From positions 1 to 64,000 of the IMG/VR virus record IMGVR_UViG_3300043466_002106: DNA of 64,000 bases. One strand, written 5' to 3'. Position numbers and translations under genes: made by a program. Of the stretch, positions 45,801 to 53,495 are shown in pieces. Numbering within the stretch: position 1 is the stretch's first letter; each line of letters opens with the position of its first letter. This DNA is from a virus. The notes below the pieces were generated by a model. That model searched no databases. It was not told the origin of the DNA and saw nothing but the letters and a program-made list of their open reading frames with translations.

Positions 45801-46577
45801 TTATTTTTGTAGTATTTGCATTATAACGTCAATCACTTTTTCTTTCGCATCTTCAGGGGAAACTTTTTTCGCCTTTGGTGCGGGATTTTCACCTGGATTT
45901 GGATTCTTACCTGGATGTGCAGGTCTTGGTTTTTTACCAGGAGATACACCAGGTTTTGTTGGTGCTGGTTTTGTTGTTGGTGACGGAGCAGTACCTTGTT
46001 CTGAAATGTATCTAACTAAGTCACCTTTTGTAATTTTTGGAGGCATGTTTCTTTCCACGATTTTTTCTATTTGAGTTTCTAAAAACAAAGATACGGGATT
46101 TTTTCCTTCTTTAAGCTGTTTTTTTACAGACATTACACATCTTTCAAATTTTCTTGATTTTTTAGGTCCAACTTGTGCGTGACAAATAGAATATGGATTT
46201 GGTTCTCCGTCTTTTTCTTCAGACATACCAATCATTTTACTATCATGGTTTTCTGGCGATGTATCATCATCCATACCATCATCAGATGCCTGATATTCAT
46301 CATGAGAACCTTGTTGTCCTGTATAGGCTTGGTCAGCATCCAAATCAAAATCATCATCTTCCTCCAAACCAAGGTTTTTCATTTTAAGTTCAACCGAAGT
46401 AAGTTGTTGATTTAATGCTCCAATGTCTTTCATTTTCTGAGCAACTTTTGGATTTGTCGCTTGTTCAGTAAACATTTTTGTGTGTAATACATTAATTTGA
46501 GATTCGTTTAACTTACTAACAGTGTTAGAAGATAAACCTTTTTCAATTAGTTGAAGTGCTTTTATATTAGTTTTCAT
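45801..46577 (-). CDS. Hypothetical protein with Pro/Lys-rich C-terminus
   Basis: 258 residues. An N-terminal helical region precedes an acidic segment (LEEDDDFDLDADQAYTG). The central motif NPYSICHAQVGPKKSRKFERC resembles a short Cys-containing motif I have seen in other large phage proteins, and the Pro/Lys/Gly-rich tail follows. No function is known to me. It overlaps its upstream neighbour by 11 bases and leads into the terminase run. Confidence 0.58.
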   Translation of the reverse strand: MKTNIKALQLIEKGLSSNTVSKLNESQINVLHTKMFTEQATNPKVAQKMKDIGALNQQLTSVELKMKNLGLEEDDDFDLDADQAYTGQQGSHDEYQASDDGMDDDTSPENHDSKMIGMSEEKDGEPNPYSICHAQVGPKKSRKFERCVMSVKKQLKEGKNPVSLFLETQIEKIVERNMPPKITKGDLVRYISEQGTAPSPTTKPAPTKPGVSPGKKPRPAHPGKNPNPGENPAPKAKKVSPEDAKEKVIDVIMQILQK

Positions 46578-46962
46578 AGACTACTTTTTGTTCAAATTCC
46601 AAAATTAAATCTCTTTCATAGAGTTTATCTTTTATTTCTTTTTCGGTACATCCAAATCTAAAGACCAATCTTTTTTGTCCTTCCAATTCTTCTGTTTCCC
46701 AGGCTAATGCAACAACATCGTCCATCGCATCTATCATACAAAAAAAATCGGAGTTCTGAATCAATTCCAATTTTAAATCAGTATTTCTCAGAACTCCTAC
46801 TTTCTTAATATATTTTAATTCAGGTGGTGTTGGATAACCGTTTGAAGGTCTACTCTCCCATGAGTCACCCCAAACATCCAAACTATCCGAAAAAATAAAC
46901 TCATATAAATTATCTCCCTTATAGTTAGGACCAAGTCCATTAACATAAGTTAAATAACTCAT
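46567..46962 (-). CDS. Hypothetical protein, possible neck/tail-completion factor
   Basis: 131 residues, acidic and aromatic-rich (YLTYVNGLGPNYKGDNLYEF; KRLVFRFGCTEKEIKDKLYE). It is compact and without low-complexity sequence, unlike its neighbours. It overlaps both flanking genes by 4-11 bases. The suggested role rests only on being small, folded and located before packaging genes. Confidence 0.58.
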   Translation of the reverse strand: MSYLTYVNGLGPNYKGDNLYEFIFSDSLDVWGDSWESRPSNGYPTPPELKYIKKVGVLRNTDLKLELIQNSDFFCMIDAMDDVVALAWETEELEGQKRLVFRFGCTEKEIKDKLYERDLILEFEQKVVYEN

Positions 46963-48197
46963 AGAATTTCTCCGTTTGGTGTTATTTTAACTTGACCTGA
47001 TTTAGTTTCAAACACTAAATTCTTTTTATTAGTAACCCCAATAAATTTAGAATTTACGTTTTCTTTTACAAATTTTTCAGCCGCCAATTCTTGTTCAATA
47101 GTTTCAGTCATTTTCGTTACTGATTCCATGATTGTTTTAACGATTGTTCTTTTTTGTAATTGTTTTTGTACTTGTTTTTCTTTGTGTTCTCTAATTTCTG
47201 ATTTAGAAACTTCAAAGTATTTTGAAATAACTTTGTCAACTTTAGACTCACCAAAGATACTATCAAAGATTGCTCCGTTTCCGTACTCCTCTTCTTCCAT
47301 TTCGTAACCTTCAACAGGTACGTCCATGTCAGCTTGAATATCCTCAACTTCAGTGTCATCTGTAAAGTCTTCACCATCCATATCATCTTCTTGACCAAAT
47401 TCTTCAGTTTCATCTTCTTCAAATTTTGACATGATATCTTCTTTATCTTCTTCAGATAATGAAGTTAAATCAAGTGCCGATAAAATCATGTTGATAACGT
47501 ACTTAACATCTTCTGATGTCATACCATCTTCGTTATCTAATGTTCTAATTTTTTGAGTTAATTTACCTGTTAATTTTTGAATCGTTTTAAATGTTATTTG
47601 GTCTTCAGGTGTTTCTCCACCTTCAGCATCAACATCTACGTCAACATCAATATCTTCACCACCCATGTCATCCATCGGCATTTCTTCACCACCCATGTCA
47701 TCCATCGGCATTTCTTCACCACCCATTGGAGATGGAGGTAATTCAGGACTTGGAACCGCTGGAGGAGCCGCAGGTAATTCTGCTGGTGGTCCTGCAGGCA
47801 TTTCAGGTGCCGCTGGTTTTGGAGTTTTTAATGTGAATCTTTTTTGTTCACCGTATAATGAAACACCTTCCTCATTTTCGTTAACTCTATTTAACTCACC
47901 CGCAACAAGATTTAATCTTTTTAATGCTTGAGAATACGAGGAATAGTATTTTCTATTTTTCATAGGTTCAATATAATCCGTCTCAGATTCGGAAATAGTT
48001 TTTTTAATAATATATCCTTGTCTTTCTCTAACAATTTGATAATTGTTTCCATCTGCAAGAGAAATCGAATACTCTGAAGTAGCATTTTCATTTATAGTTT
48101 TAGGAGTTGCCTCTTTAAATCTAGCAATTTCCATAATTCTATTTATCTTGTCTTGGCCTGTAAGTTTTTCACTTCCAATTGCTTTTAAGTCTGCCAT
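46959..48197 (-). CDS. Hypothetical acidic virion/assembly protein
   Basis: 412 residues. The N-terminal ~115 residues look folded (YSISLADGNNYQIVRERQGY). A Pro/Ala/Glu linker and two exact-looking GGEEMPMDDM repeats follow, then acidic stretches and a helical C-terminal domain with a small beta end (KFIGVTNKKNLVFETKSGQV). Its composition resembles the scaffold gene. It may be an internal head or core protein; I recognise no family. Confidence 0.58.
   Translation of the reverse strand: MADLKAIGSEKLTGQDKINRIMEIARFKEATPKTINENATSEYSISLADGNNYQIVRERQGYIIKKTISESETDYIEPMKNRKYYSSYSQALKRLNLVAGELNRVNENEEGVSLYGEQKRFTLKTPKPAAPEMPAGPPAELPAAPPAVPSPELPPSPMGGEEMPMDDMGGEEMPMDDMGGEDIDVDVDVDAEGGETPEDQITFKTIQKLTGKLTQKIRTLDNEDGMTSEDVKYVINMILSALDLTSLSEEDKEDIMSKFEEDETEEFGQEDDMDGEDFTDDTEVEDIQADMDVPVEGYEMEEEEYGNGAIFDSIFGESKVDKVISKYFEVSKSEIREHKEKQVQKQLQKRTIVKTIMESVTKMTETIEQELAAEKFVKENVNSKFIGVTNKKNLVFETKSGQVKITPNGEIL
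47660..47732 (-). repeat. Tandem 30-base coding repeat (GGEEMPMDDM)
   Basis: Two adjacent, nearly identical 30-base units, plus a partial third, encode GGEEMPMDDM inside the gene at 46959-48197. Slippage or recombination could vary the copy number. Confidence 0.85.
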
Positions 48198-48216
48198 ATT
48201 TGTTGTTATTTATTTT

Positions 48217-49470
48217 TTAGTTATTTAATCCGTTAAAACCACCTAACGTGATTCCGTTTAATTGTTGTACTGGTATTCCTTCATTATCCAAGAAGACTGG
48301 GTGAGGTGCGTATGCTCCTGAGAAATCAGCACTTCCACCACTAAAGTTACCCAAGATATCTAAAGTGTATGCGTATTGTTGGTCAGCTGAAAAACCTGTA
48401 AACCAATAAGTTGGTGTTGGACTTGGAGTTACCGCTGGAGTTCCTGTTTGAGTTGGAGTTTTAGTTGGTGTAGGTGTAACCGATGCAGTTCCTGTTTGAG
48501 TTGGAGTTGAGGTCGGTGTTTTAGTTGGTGTTGGAGTAACCGCCGCAGTTCCTGTAGGAGTTCCTGTTTGAGTTGGCGTTTTAGTTGGTGTAGGAGTTGA
48601 AGTTACAGATGCAGTTCCTGTTTGGGTTTGAGTAGGTGTTTGGGTTTGAGTAGGTGTTTGGGTTGGTGTAACTGCAGCAGTTCCTGTTTGTGTTGGAGTT
48701 TTAGTTGTAGTTACTGATGGTGTTGGTGTATTACTTGATGTATTAGTTGGTGTTACTGTTGGTGTTGGTGTTGGTAATGGACAAGAACCTATTGAAACAT
48801 AAGACCCGTTACCTTGAATTATAATTATTTCTGTGGCACATGTCGTAAGTGTTTGAAAAGCCTGAACTTGAACTGTAAATGTAAATCCATTACAATCTTT
48901 ACCGACAAATGTTGTGTCACCCGTTCCACCATATAATTGATATGTTTTACATACACCAGGTGTATTACTTGGTGTTGGTGTATTACTTGGAGTTTGAGTT
49001 TGAGTACTAGTATTAGTTGGAGTATTTGTTTGAGTTGGAGTATTTGTTTGAGTTGGGGTGTTTGTTTGAGTTTTAGTTACTGTTGGAGTGTTTGTTGGGG
49101 TTATAGAAATAGTACCTGTTTGTGTTGGTGTTACGGTTGGAGTTGTCGTATTGGTTGGTGTTACCGACGCAGTTCCTGTTGGAGTTGGTGTCGGAGTACT
49201 AGTGGTTGTGGGTGTTGGGGTTATTAATGATGCCTCACAAGTTGGACAATCCGCAAATTGACCCCCTAACACTGTTGCTGTATATGAAACGTTTGCAAAA
49301 CTGGCTCCTTGGTTTAAGAAACAACCTGTGAAAAATTGACCCCCATTATCAAATTCAACGTAATAAATTTGACCTGTAGTTAAAATATCACCACCAGGAA
49401 ATTCAACTGCATTAAATTGAATATTTAAACCACAAGGAGAACCATATAAATTATATTTAGTAGCTGCCAT
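48217..49470 (-). CDS. Thr/Pro-rich fibre or adhesin
   Basis: 417 residues. The N-terminal ~80 residues are folded (YNLYGSPCGLNIQFNAVEFP, with several Cys). Then follow a Thr/Pro repeat linker, a Cys-rich ~55-residue domain (CKTYQLYGGTGDTTFVGKDC), a second Thr/Pro linker and a ~65-residue C-terminal domain (YWFTGFSADQQYAYTLDILG). The architecture resembles the long fibre at the left edge, and the linkers use the same TPT/TNT units. It probably is a surface-exposed fibre or head decoration. A TATTTATT motif precedes it. Confidence 0.7.
   Translation of the reverse strand: MAATKYNLYGSPCGLNIQFNAVEFPGGDILTTGQIYYVEFDNGGQFFTGCFLNQGASFANVSYTATVLGGQFADCPTCEASLITPTPTTTSTPTPTPTGTASVTPTNTTTPTVTPTQTGTISITPTNTPTVTKTQTNTPTQTNTPTQTNTPTNTSTQTQTPSNTPTPSNTPGVCKTYQLYGGTGDTTFVGKDCNGFTFTVQVQAFQTLTTCATEIIIIQGNGSYVSIGSCPLPTPTPTVTPTNTSSNTPTPSVTTTKTPTQTGTAAVTPTQTPTQTQTPTQTQTGTASVTSTPTPTKTPTQTGTPTGTAAVTPTPTKTPTSTPTQTGTASVTPTPTKTPTQTGTPAVTPSPTPTYWFTGFSADQQYAYTLDILGNFSGGSADFSGAYAPHPVFLDNEGIPVQQLNGITLGGFNGLNN
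48410..48775 (-). repeat. Thr/Pro-rich coding repeat, second linker
   Basis: Repeated units encode TPTQTGT, TPTKTPT and ASVTPT-like blocks on the minus strand. Several units recur with one or two base changes, and the DNA resembles linker 1 of the long fibre (1075-1472). Confidence 0.9.
48960..49228 (-). repeat. Thr/Pro-rich coding repeat, first linker
   Basis: Units such as those encoding TQTNTP are repeated in tandem around 49015-49075. This linker precedes the Cys-rich middle domain. Confidence 0.9.
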
Positions 49471-49482
49471 TTAATTTTTCTT

Positions 49483-49490
49483 AATAAATA
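49483..49490 (-). promoter_or_regulatory. Candidate late promoter of the Thr/Pro fibre
   Basis: The minus strand reads TATTTATT (in GTATATTTATT) 12 bases before the fibre ATG. Confidence 0.45.
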
Positions 49491-49495
49491 TACGA

Positions 49496-50239
49496 TTAAT
49501 GTGAATTATTTGAATATTCTTGAATAGTTCTTTCAATGGACAGTTCTTTATCAGTTTCTTTATTTGCGGTATCGAACAATTTTTCAATATGACCCGACCT
49601 TCTTAAAAATTTAAAGACAAGATTTTCATAAGATAATTCACCATCTGATTCCAATCCTGACTTTCTATAGTCTTTTAATTTTTCTTTGATTTTTTCCAAA
49701 TCTTTACCCTCATCAATTGCGGTATCAATCTTTTCCGTCCAACATTCAATCTTTTTTGTTAGGACTTCTTTATCAACATTATTTTTGAATTTTTTTGGTT
49801 CAGATATCCACTCATTATTCATAACGGAATACACTCCTGAACTATAATGAGATTCTTCAACATCTTGAGCATATAGTTCAACATCATATCCAAAGATTCG
49901 AATATCATGTTTATCGTTAAAAACTTGTTTTTTTAAATTGAATAGTTCCTTATATAGTTCTGATTGGTTTTCGTATTGTTGTAAATCAACAATTACGTGT
50001 AAATCAAAATCTGAAAACTCGGACCAATTGTAATTGGCCAATGAACCTGTTAGATGAATATCTTCAACAAAAACCTCATCACCCAAATAATCAATAAACT
50101 TTTCTGCGATGAGCATAAGAGCCTTTCTGACCTTTGGTATCATAACCGACTTGTCAGGATTTTTTGGATTTTCCCAAATTTTCGGATTTAAAGATTCTTT
50201 AACCGAAAAACTATTAAGGATTTTTTGAAAATTATTCAT
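49496..50239 (-). CDS. Predicted nucleotidyltransferase-fold protein
   Basis: 247 residues. The motif HLTGSLANYNWSEFSDFDLH near residue 62 is the Gly-Ser then Asp-x-Asp signature of the polymerase-beta-like nucleotidyltransferase fold, with a third acidic site probably in GYDVELYAQD. Such phage proteins are frequent but their substrates (RNA ends, proteins or small molecules) are unknown. The C-terminal region is helical. A TATTTATT motif ends four bases before the start. Confidence 0.7.
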   Translation of the reverse strand: MNNFQKILNSFSVKESLNPKIWENPKNPDKSVMIPKVRKALMLIAEKFIDYLGDEVFVEDIHLTGSLANYNWSEFSDFDLHVIVDLQQYENQSELYKELFNLKKQVFNDKHDIRIFGYDVELYAQDVEESHYSSGVYSVMNNEWISEPKKFKNNVDKEVLTKKIECWTEKIDTAIDEGKDLEKIKEKLKDYRKSGLESDGELSYENLVFKFLRRSGHIEKLFDTANKETDKELSIERTIQEYSNNSH

Positions 50240-50243
50240 CCTT

Positions 50244-50251
50244 AATAAATA
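50244..50251 (-). promoter_or_regulatory. Candidate late promoter motif
   Basis: The minus strand reads TATTTATT (in ACTATTTATT) four bases before the ATG at 50239. Confidence 0.4.
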
Positions 50252-50260
50252 GTCCGTTAA

Positions 50261-50503
50261 TTAAACTTTTTTATATGAATATTGTTTTGCGATGTCGGTA
50301 GTGAAAAATTTACCTTGAGATTCTGCCAATCTGAACTTTGTATATACTTGGTGAGGTACGTTATTGTACTTGTATTTTGCTCCGTTATTGAATTCTACGA
50401 CCAAATCTTTTGATTCTGTGTCGTACTCTGCAGATTTAATATTTGAAGATTTAATTTCGTTTTTAATCTTCGTCCCATCGATTACTTCTTTTATTATTGC
50501 CAT
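50261..50503 (-). CDS. KTSC-domain protein
   Basis: 80 residues. The second half (KDLVVEFNNGAKYKYNNVP, then QVYTKFRLAESQGKFFTTDI) fits the small KTSC domain, whose members end in a Y-x-x-V/K-like segment. Function is unknown. In other genomes the domain is sometimes tied to lysyl-tRNA synthetase or phage proteins. The gene overlaps the upstream one by 41 bases in another frame, which is unusual but supported by both products. Confidence 0.65.
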   Translation of the reverse strand: MAIIKEVIDGTKIKNEIKSSNIKSAEYDTESKDLVVEFNNGAKYKYNNVPHQVYTKFRLAESQGKFFTTDIAKQYSYKKV

Positions 50504-50795
50504 TTTCTTTAAGTGGTGTTAATTCGTTTATCTTGCTTAATAATGGTGTTAGATAAGCGGTTAGCTCATCAAAACTCATATCAAAACCATAAGATGTAAC
50601 ATCATTAAGTAAAGTGTCTCTTTGATTACCAAATTCGCGAAATAACCTCATCATGGTCGGTGTATACGTTGGCGGTTTTTCTAATTGGGGTTCGCTAAAT
50701 CCCAACTCTTGAAAATGTTGTCGTAGCTCAAGATACGTCTCAAGTAGTTTTTTCAACGTAAACGACTCATTCAAATATATTTCGTATGGTTTCAT
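50463..50795 (-). CDS. Hypothetical protein, first gene of the leftward late unit
   Basis: 110 residues, helical (LKKLLETYLELRQHFQELGF; MSFDELTAYLTPLLSKINEL), ending in an Asn/Arg-rich tail that overlaps the KTSC gene. No domain is recognised. A TATTTATA motif is placed three bases before its ATG, and a terminator for the opposite upstream gene lies just behind, so it starts the transcription unit. Confidence 0.55.
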   Translation of the reverse strand: MKPYEIYLNESFTLKKLLETYLELRQHFQELGFSEPQLEKPPTYTPTMMRLFREFGNQRDTLLNDVTSYGFDMSFDELTAYLTPLLSKINELTPLKENGNNKRSNRWDED

Positions 50796-50798
50796 GTT

Positions 50799-50806
50799 TA
50801 TAAATA
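50799..50806 (-). promoter_or_regulatory. Candidate late promoter motif TATTTATA
   Basis: The minus strand reads TATTTATA three bases before the ATG at 50795, next to the terminator of the UVR gene. Confidence 0.5.
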
Positions 50807-50807
50807 T

Positions 50808-50833
50808 AAAACCCCCACCGTTTGGTGAGGGTT
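50808..50833 (-). terminator. Intrinsic terminator of the UVR-motif gene
   Basis: AACCCTCACC and GGTGGGGGTT form a stem with one mismatch and a 4-base loop, followed on the minus strand by TTTTAT. It lies directly after the stop codon at 50840. Confidence 0.8.
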
Positions 50834-50839
50834 ATTATG

Positions 50840-51244
50840 TTATGACTTCAATTTTCTTAAATGGTCTCGAATTTCAATTGATTTTTCGAAGTTCTGTTCT
50901 TCGATTGATTTTTTTAATTCCAATTCAAGTTTTTCAATTTGTTCTTGATTGGTTCCCAAGTTTTTGATTTGGTCTCTCAACTTAACGGCTTGTTCAAAAT
51001 CTTCCATTTCAATTGCTCTTTCAAGTTTGATTTTAAGATATTCTTCTTTATCCATTTCTTTTGAATTATCATTATCAAAATCTGATAAATCGAATACCTT
51101 TACATAACGGGTGTATTTGTAATTCCCATCAGGAGATTCAAAAGTTTTGGTATCCCAATCTTGTTTATTGAATTCTTCCATCATTTTGTCGTAACGAGCC
51201 ATTAGGTCGTCAAAGTTAAAGTTAAATCTTCTTTTGTTAAACAT
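50840..51244 (-). CDS. UVR-motif protein, putative partner of the ClpC-like unfoldase
   Basis: 134 residues. Two UVR-type helical hairpins are visible: LKIKLERAIEMEDFEQAVKL (then RDQIKNL) and KKSIEEQNFEKSIEIRDHLR. The same motif is found in UvrB/UvrC, in ClpC itself and in the ClpC adaptor McsA. The gene is divergent from the ClpC-like gene and shares its 189-base intergenic region. An adaptor role is therefore plausible. The N-terminal half (FNFDDLMARYDKMMEEFNKQ) is unassigned. Confidence 0.75.
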   Translation of the reverse strand: MFNKRRFNFNFDDLMARYDKMMEEFNKQDWDTKTFESPDGNYKYTRYVKVFDLSDFDNDNSKEMDKEEYLKIKLERAIEMEDFEQAVKLRDQIKNLGTNQEQIEKLELELKKSIEEQNFEKSIEIRDHLRKLKS

Positions 51245-51249
51245 ATTTT

Positions 51250-51281
51250 TTTGTTTTATTTAAATTTATTGATTATCTTTG
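51250..51281 (+). promoter_or_regulatory. Bacteroidota-type promoter of the ClpC-like gene
   Basis: TTTG at 51250-51253, a 20-base spacer and TATCTTTG at 51274-51281 match the TTTG-N19/20-TAnnTTTG consensus. A start near 51288 would give a leader of about 145 bases that holds two palindromes. Confidence 0.75.
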
Positions 51282-51336
51282 TACTTGTCAAGTATCATAC
51301 CGATGATAAATATAAGACACAATTTCAATTAATCCA

Positions 51337-51349
51337 TGACATTATGTCA
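51337..51349. promoter_or_regulatory. Palindrome TGACATTATGTCA, first of a pair
   Basis: A perfect 5+3+5 inverted repeat in the leader of the ClpC-like gene. A sister copy lies exactly 30 bases downstream, about three helical turns away, as expected for a paired operator. Confidence 0.6.
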
Positions 51350-51366
51350 GGTTAAAAAAATTATCA

Positions 51367-51379
51367 TGACAATTTGTCA
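51367..51379. promoter_or_regulatory. Palindrome TGACAATTTGTCA, second of a pair
   Basis: It has the same TGACA/TGTCA arms as the copy at 51337, with the flanking CA and T also conserved. It could bind a dimeric regulator, or each copy could form a small hairpin in the leader RNA. Confidence 0.6.
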
Positions 51380-51433
51380 AATTATTTGGAAGTGTATGAA
51401 ATTTGACGTTAATTTGTAAAACAATTTAAAAAT

Positions 51434-53449
51434 ATGAACGACTTAATGGACGACGACGACAAAACAATGAACAAAAAATCAAAATCATCAGGAGAATCTA
51501 ACACACCTGTATTGGACAACTTCAGTAGAGATTTGATTAAACTAGCAGAAGCTGGTAAACTTGACCCTGTAATTGGTCGTGACCGAGAAATCTTAAGGAT
51601 TGCTCAGATTCTTTCTCGTAGAAAGAAAAACAACCCAATCATTCTTGGAGAACCTGGCTGTGGTAAAACCGCACTTGTTGAAGGTTTGGCAATTAAGATT
51701 GTAAATGGAGATTGTCCTCGTAATTTGGTGGATAAACGTATTGTCAATCTTGACCTAACTTCAGTTGTCGCTGGTACGAAGTATCGTGGACAATTTGAAG
51801 AACGTATGAAGGTGATTATCGAAGAACTTCAAGCAAACCCGAACATCATCGTATTCATCGATGAGATTCACACTTTGGTTGGTTCAGGTAATTCTTCAGG
51901 TTCAATGGACGGTTCAAACATCTTTAAACCCGCATTGGCACGTGGGGAAGTTCAATGTATCGGAGCAACTACATTAGATGAGTTCCGTAAAAACATTGAA
52001 AAAGATGGAGCGTTGGAACGTAGATTCCAAAAGGTAATCGTTGAACCATCATCAGTTGATGAGACAATCCAAATCCTTAAAAATGTTCGTGACAAATACG
52101 AAGATTTCCATAAGGTGAATTACAGCGATGAGGTGATTGAAACTTGTGTTAAGTTGGCAGACCGTTATATCACGGACCGTGAGTTCCCTGATAAAGCGTT
52201 TGACATCTTGGATGAGGTTGGGGCAAGAATGCAGACTGACTTAAAAGTTCCTGAAGCAATTGAAGAATTGAAGAAGAAAGCGGCGGACATCAAAGTCCAA
52301 AAAATGGAAGTAGTTAAAAAACAAAACTACGAACAGGCGGCTGAACTTAGAGACAAAGAGAAAAAGTTGTTGTTAAAGTTGGACCAAGAGAAAATCAAGT
52401 TTGAGGAAAAGTTATCCAAAGAAAAACAACTCATCTTATTGGAACATGTTTATGATGTTGTATCGAACATGACAAAAATCCCTGTAAGTAAAATGAGTGT
52501 GGACGACACCAAAGCTTTGGTTGACTTGGACAAAACTTTGATTGACAAAGTAATCGGTCAAAACAATGCGGTGATTAAGATTGCGAAGGCAATCAAGAGA
52601 AACCGTTTGGGTATCAAAGACCCTAATCGTCCAATAGGTTCGTTTGTGTTCTTGGGTTCAACTGGTGTTGGTAAGACCTATTTGGCAAAACAATTGGCAA
52701 AAGAAATGTTCGGTTCCGAAGATGCTCTCATTCGTGTCGACATGTCTGAATACCAAGAGAAACACACCGTATCCAAATTGGTTGGAGCCCCTCCAGGATA
52801 CGTAGGTTATGAAGAAGGTGGATTGTTAACTGAAAAAGTTAAAAACAAACCTTATTCTGTAATCCTATTCGATGAGGTCGAAAAGGCTCACAAAGATGTG
52901 TTCACCATCCTACTTCAAATTTTAGATGATGGTCACGTAACCGATAGTTTGGGTCGTAAGATTAACTTCAAGAATACCTTGATTATCTTGACATCAAACT
53001 TGGGAGTTAAAAAACTACAAGACTTTGGAACAGGTATTGGTTTCTCAAGTAATTCATATAGTAATGAAGAAGCTAAGAAACAAATGTTGATGAAGGAAAT
53101 GAAAAACTTCTTCTCACCTGAGTTCATCAACCGTATCGATGATACAATCGTATTCAACTCTTTGGGTCAAGAAGACATCAAGAAGATTACGGACATCGAA
53201 TTGAACAAATTGATGACTCGTCTTGTAGACATGAAGTACAAAATCACATACGACGAATCTTTGGTAGAATACTTGGCAAAGATTGGGTACGATGAATTGT
53301 ACGGAGCTCGTCCATTGAAACGAGCAATTCAGGACAAGGTCGAAGACCTATTATCTGAAGAAGTCCTAACGGGTAAGATGGTAGAGGGTAAGACCTACAT
53401 CATCAAAGTTGTGGATGAGAATGTGGTTGTTCAAAAGAAAGGACGATAA
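51434..53449 (+). CDS. clpC: ClpC-like AAA+ unfoldase lacking the N-domain
   Basis: 671 residues; ClpC is usually 810-850. The N-terminal substrate/adaptor domain is replaced by a ~25-residue Asp/Ser/Lys tail. AAA-1 has LGEPGCGKTA (residue 71) and FIDEIHTLVG (141). The middle carries a UVR motif (NYEQAAELRDKEK near 298). AAA-2 has GSTGVGKT (408) and VILFDEVEKA. An IGF tripeptide at 535-537 (GTGIGFSS) fits the loop that docks on ClpP, so it may use host ClpP. Losing the N-domain implies altered substrate choice, perhaps through the divergent UVR protein. Confidence 0.93.
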   Translation: MNDLMDDDDKTMNKKSKSSGESNTPVLDNFSRDLIKLAEAGKLDPVIGRDREILRIAQILSRRKKNNPIILGEPGCGKTALVEGLAIKIVNGDCPRNLVDKRIVNLDLTSVVAGTKYRGQFEERMKVIIEELQANPNIIVFIDEIHTLVGSGNSSGSMDGSNIFKPALARGEVQCIGATTLDEFRKNIEKDGALERRFQKVIVEPSSVDETIQILKNVRDKYEDFHKVNYSDEVIETCVKLADRYITDREFPDKAFDILDEVGARMQTDLKVPEAIEELKKKAADIKVQKMEVVKKQNYEQAAELRDKEKKLLLKLDQEKIKFEEKLSKEKQLILLEHVYDVVSNMTKIPVSKMSVDDTKALVDLDKTLIDKVIGQNNAVIKIAKAIKRNRLGIKDPNRPIGSFVFLGSTGVGKTYLAKQLAKEMFGSEDALIRVDMSEYQEKHTVSKLVGAPPGYVGYEEGGLLTEKVKNKPYSVILFDEVEKAHKDVFTILLQILDDGHVTDSLGRKINFKNTLIILTSNLGVKKLQDFGTGIGFSSNSYSNEEAKKQMLMKEMKNFFSPEFINRIDDTIVFNSLGQEDIKKITDIELNKLMTRLVDMKYKITYDESLVEYLAKIGYDELYGARPLKRAIQDKVEDLLSEEVLTGKMVEGKTYIIKVVDENVVVQKKGR

Positions 53450-53453
53450 ATAA

Positions 53454-53482
53454 GAAAGGGGGGATTTATTCCCCCTTTTTTT
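53454..53482 (+). terminator. Intrinsic terminator of the ClpC-like gene
   Basis: AAAGGGGGGA pairs with TCCCCCTTT around a 5-base loop and is followed by T residues. It starts five bases after the stop codon. Confidence 0.9.
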
Positions 53483-53483
53483 A

Positions 53484-53491
53484 TATTTATA
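53484..53491 (+). promoter_or_regulatory. Candidate late promoter motif TATTTATA
   Basis: TATTTATA ends four bases before the ATG at 53496, right after the clpC terminator. Confidence 0.4.
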
Positions 53492-53495
53492 TTTG

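Noticed and set aside
53488-53495. TATATTTG as a host-type promoter
   Set aside because: It lies directly against the ATG at 53496, has no matching -33 element and would start transcription inside the gene.
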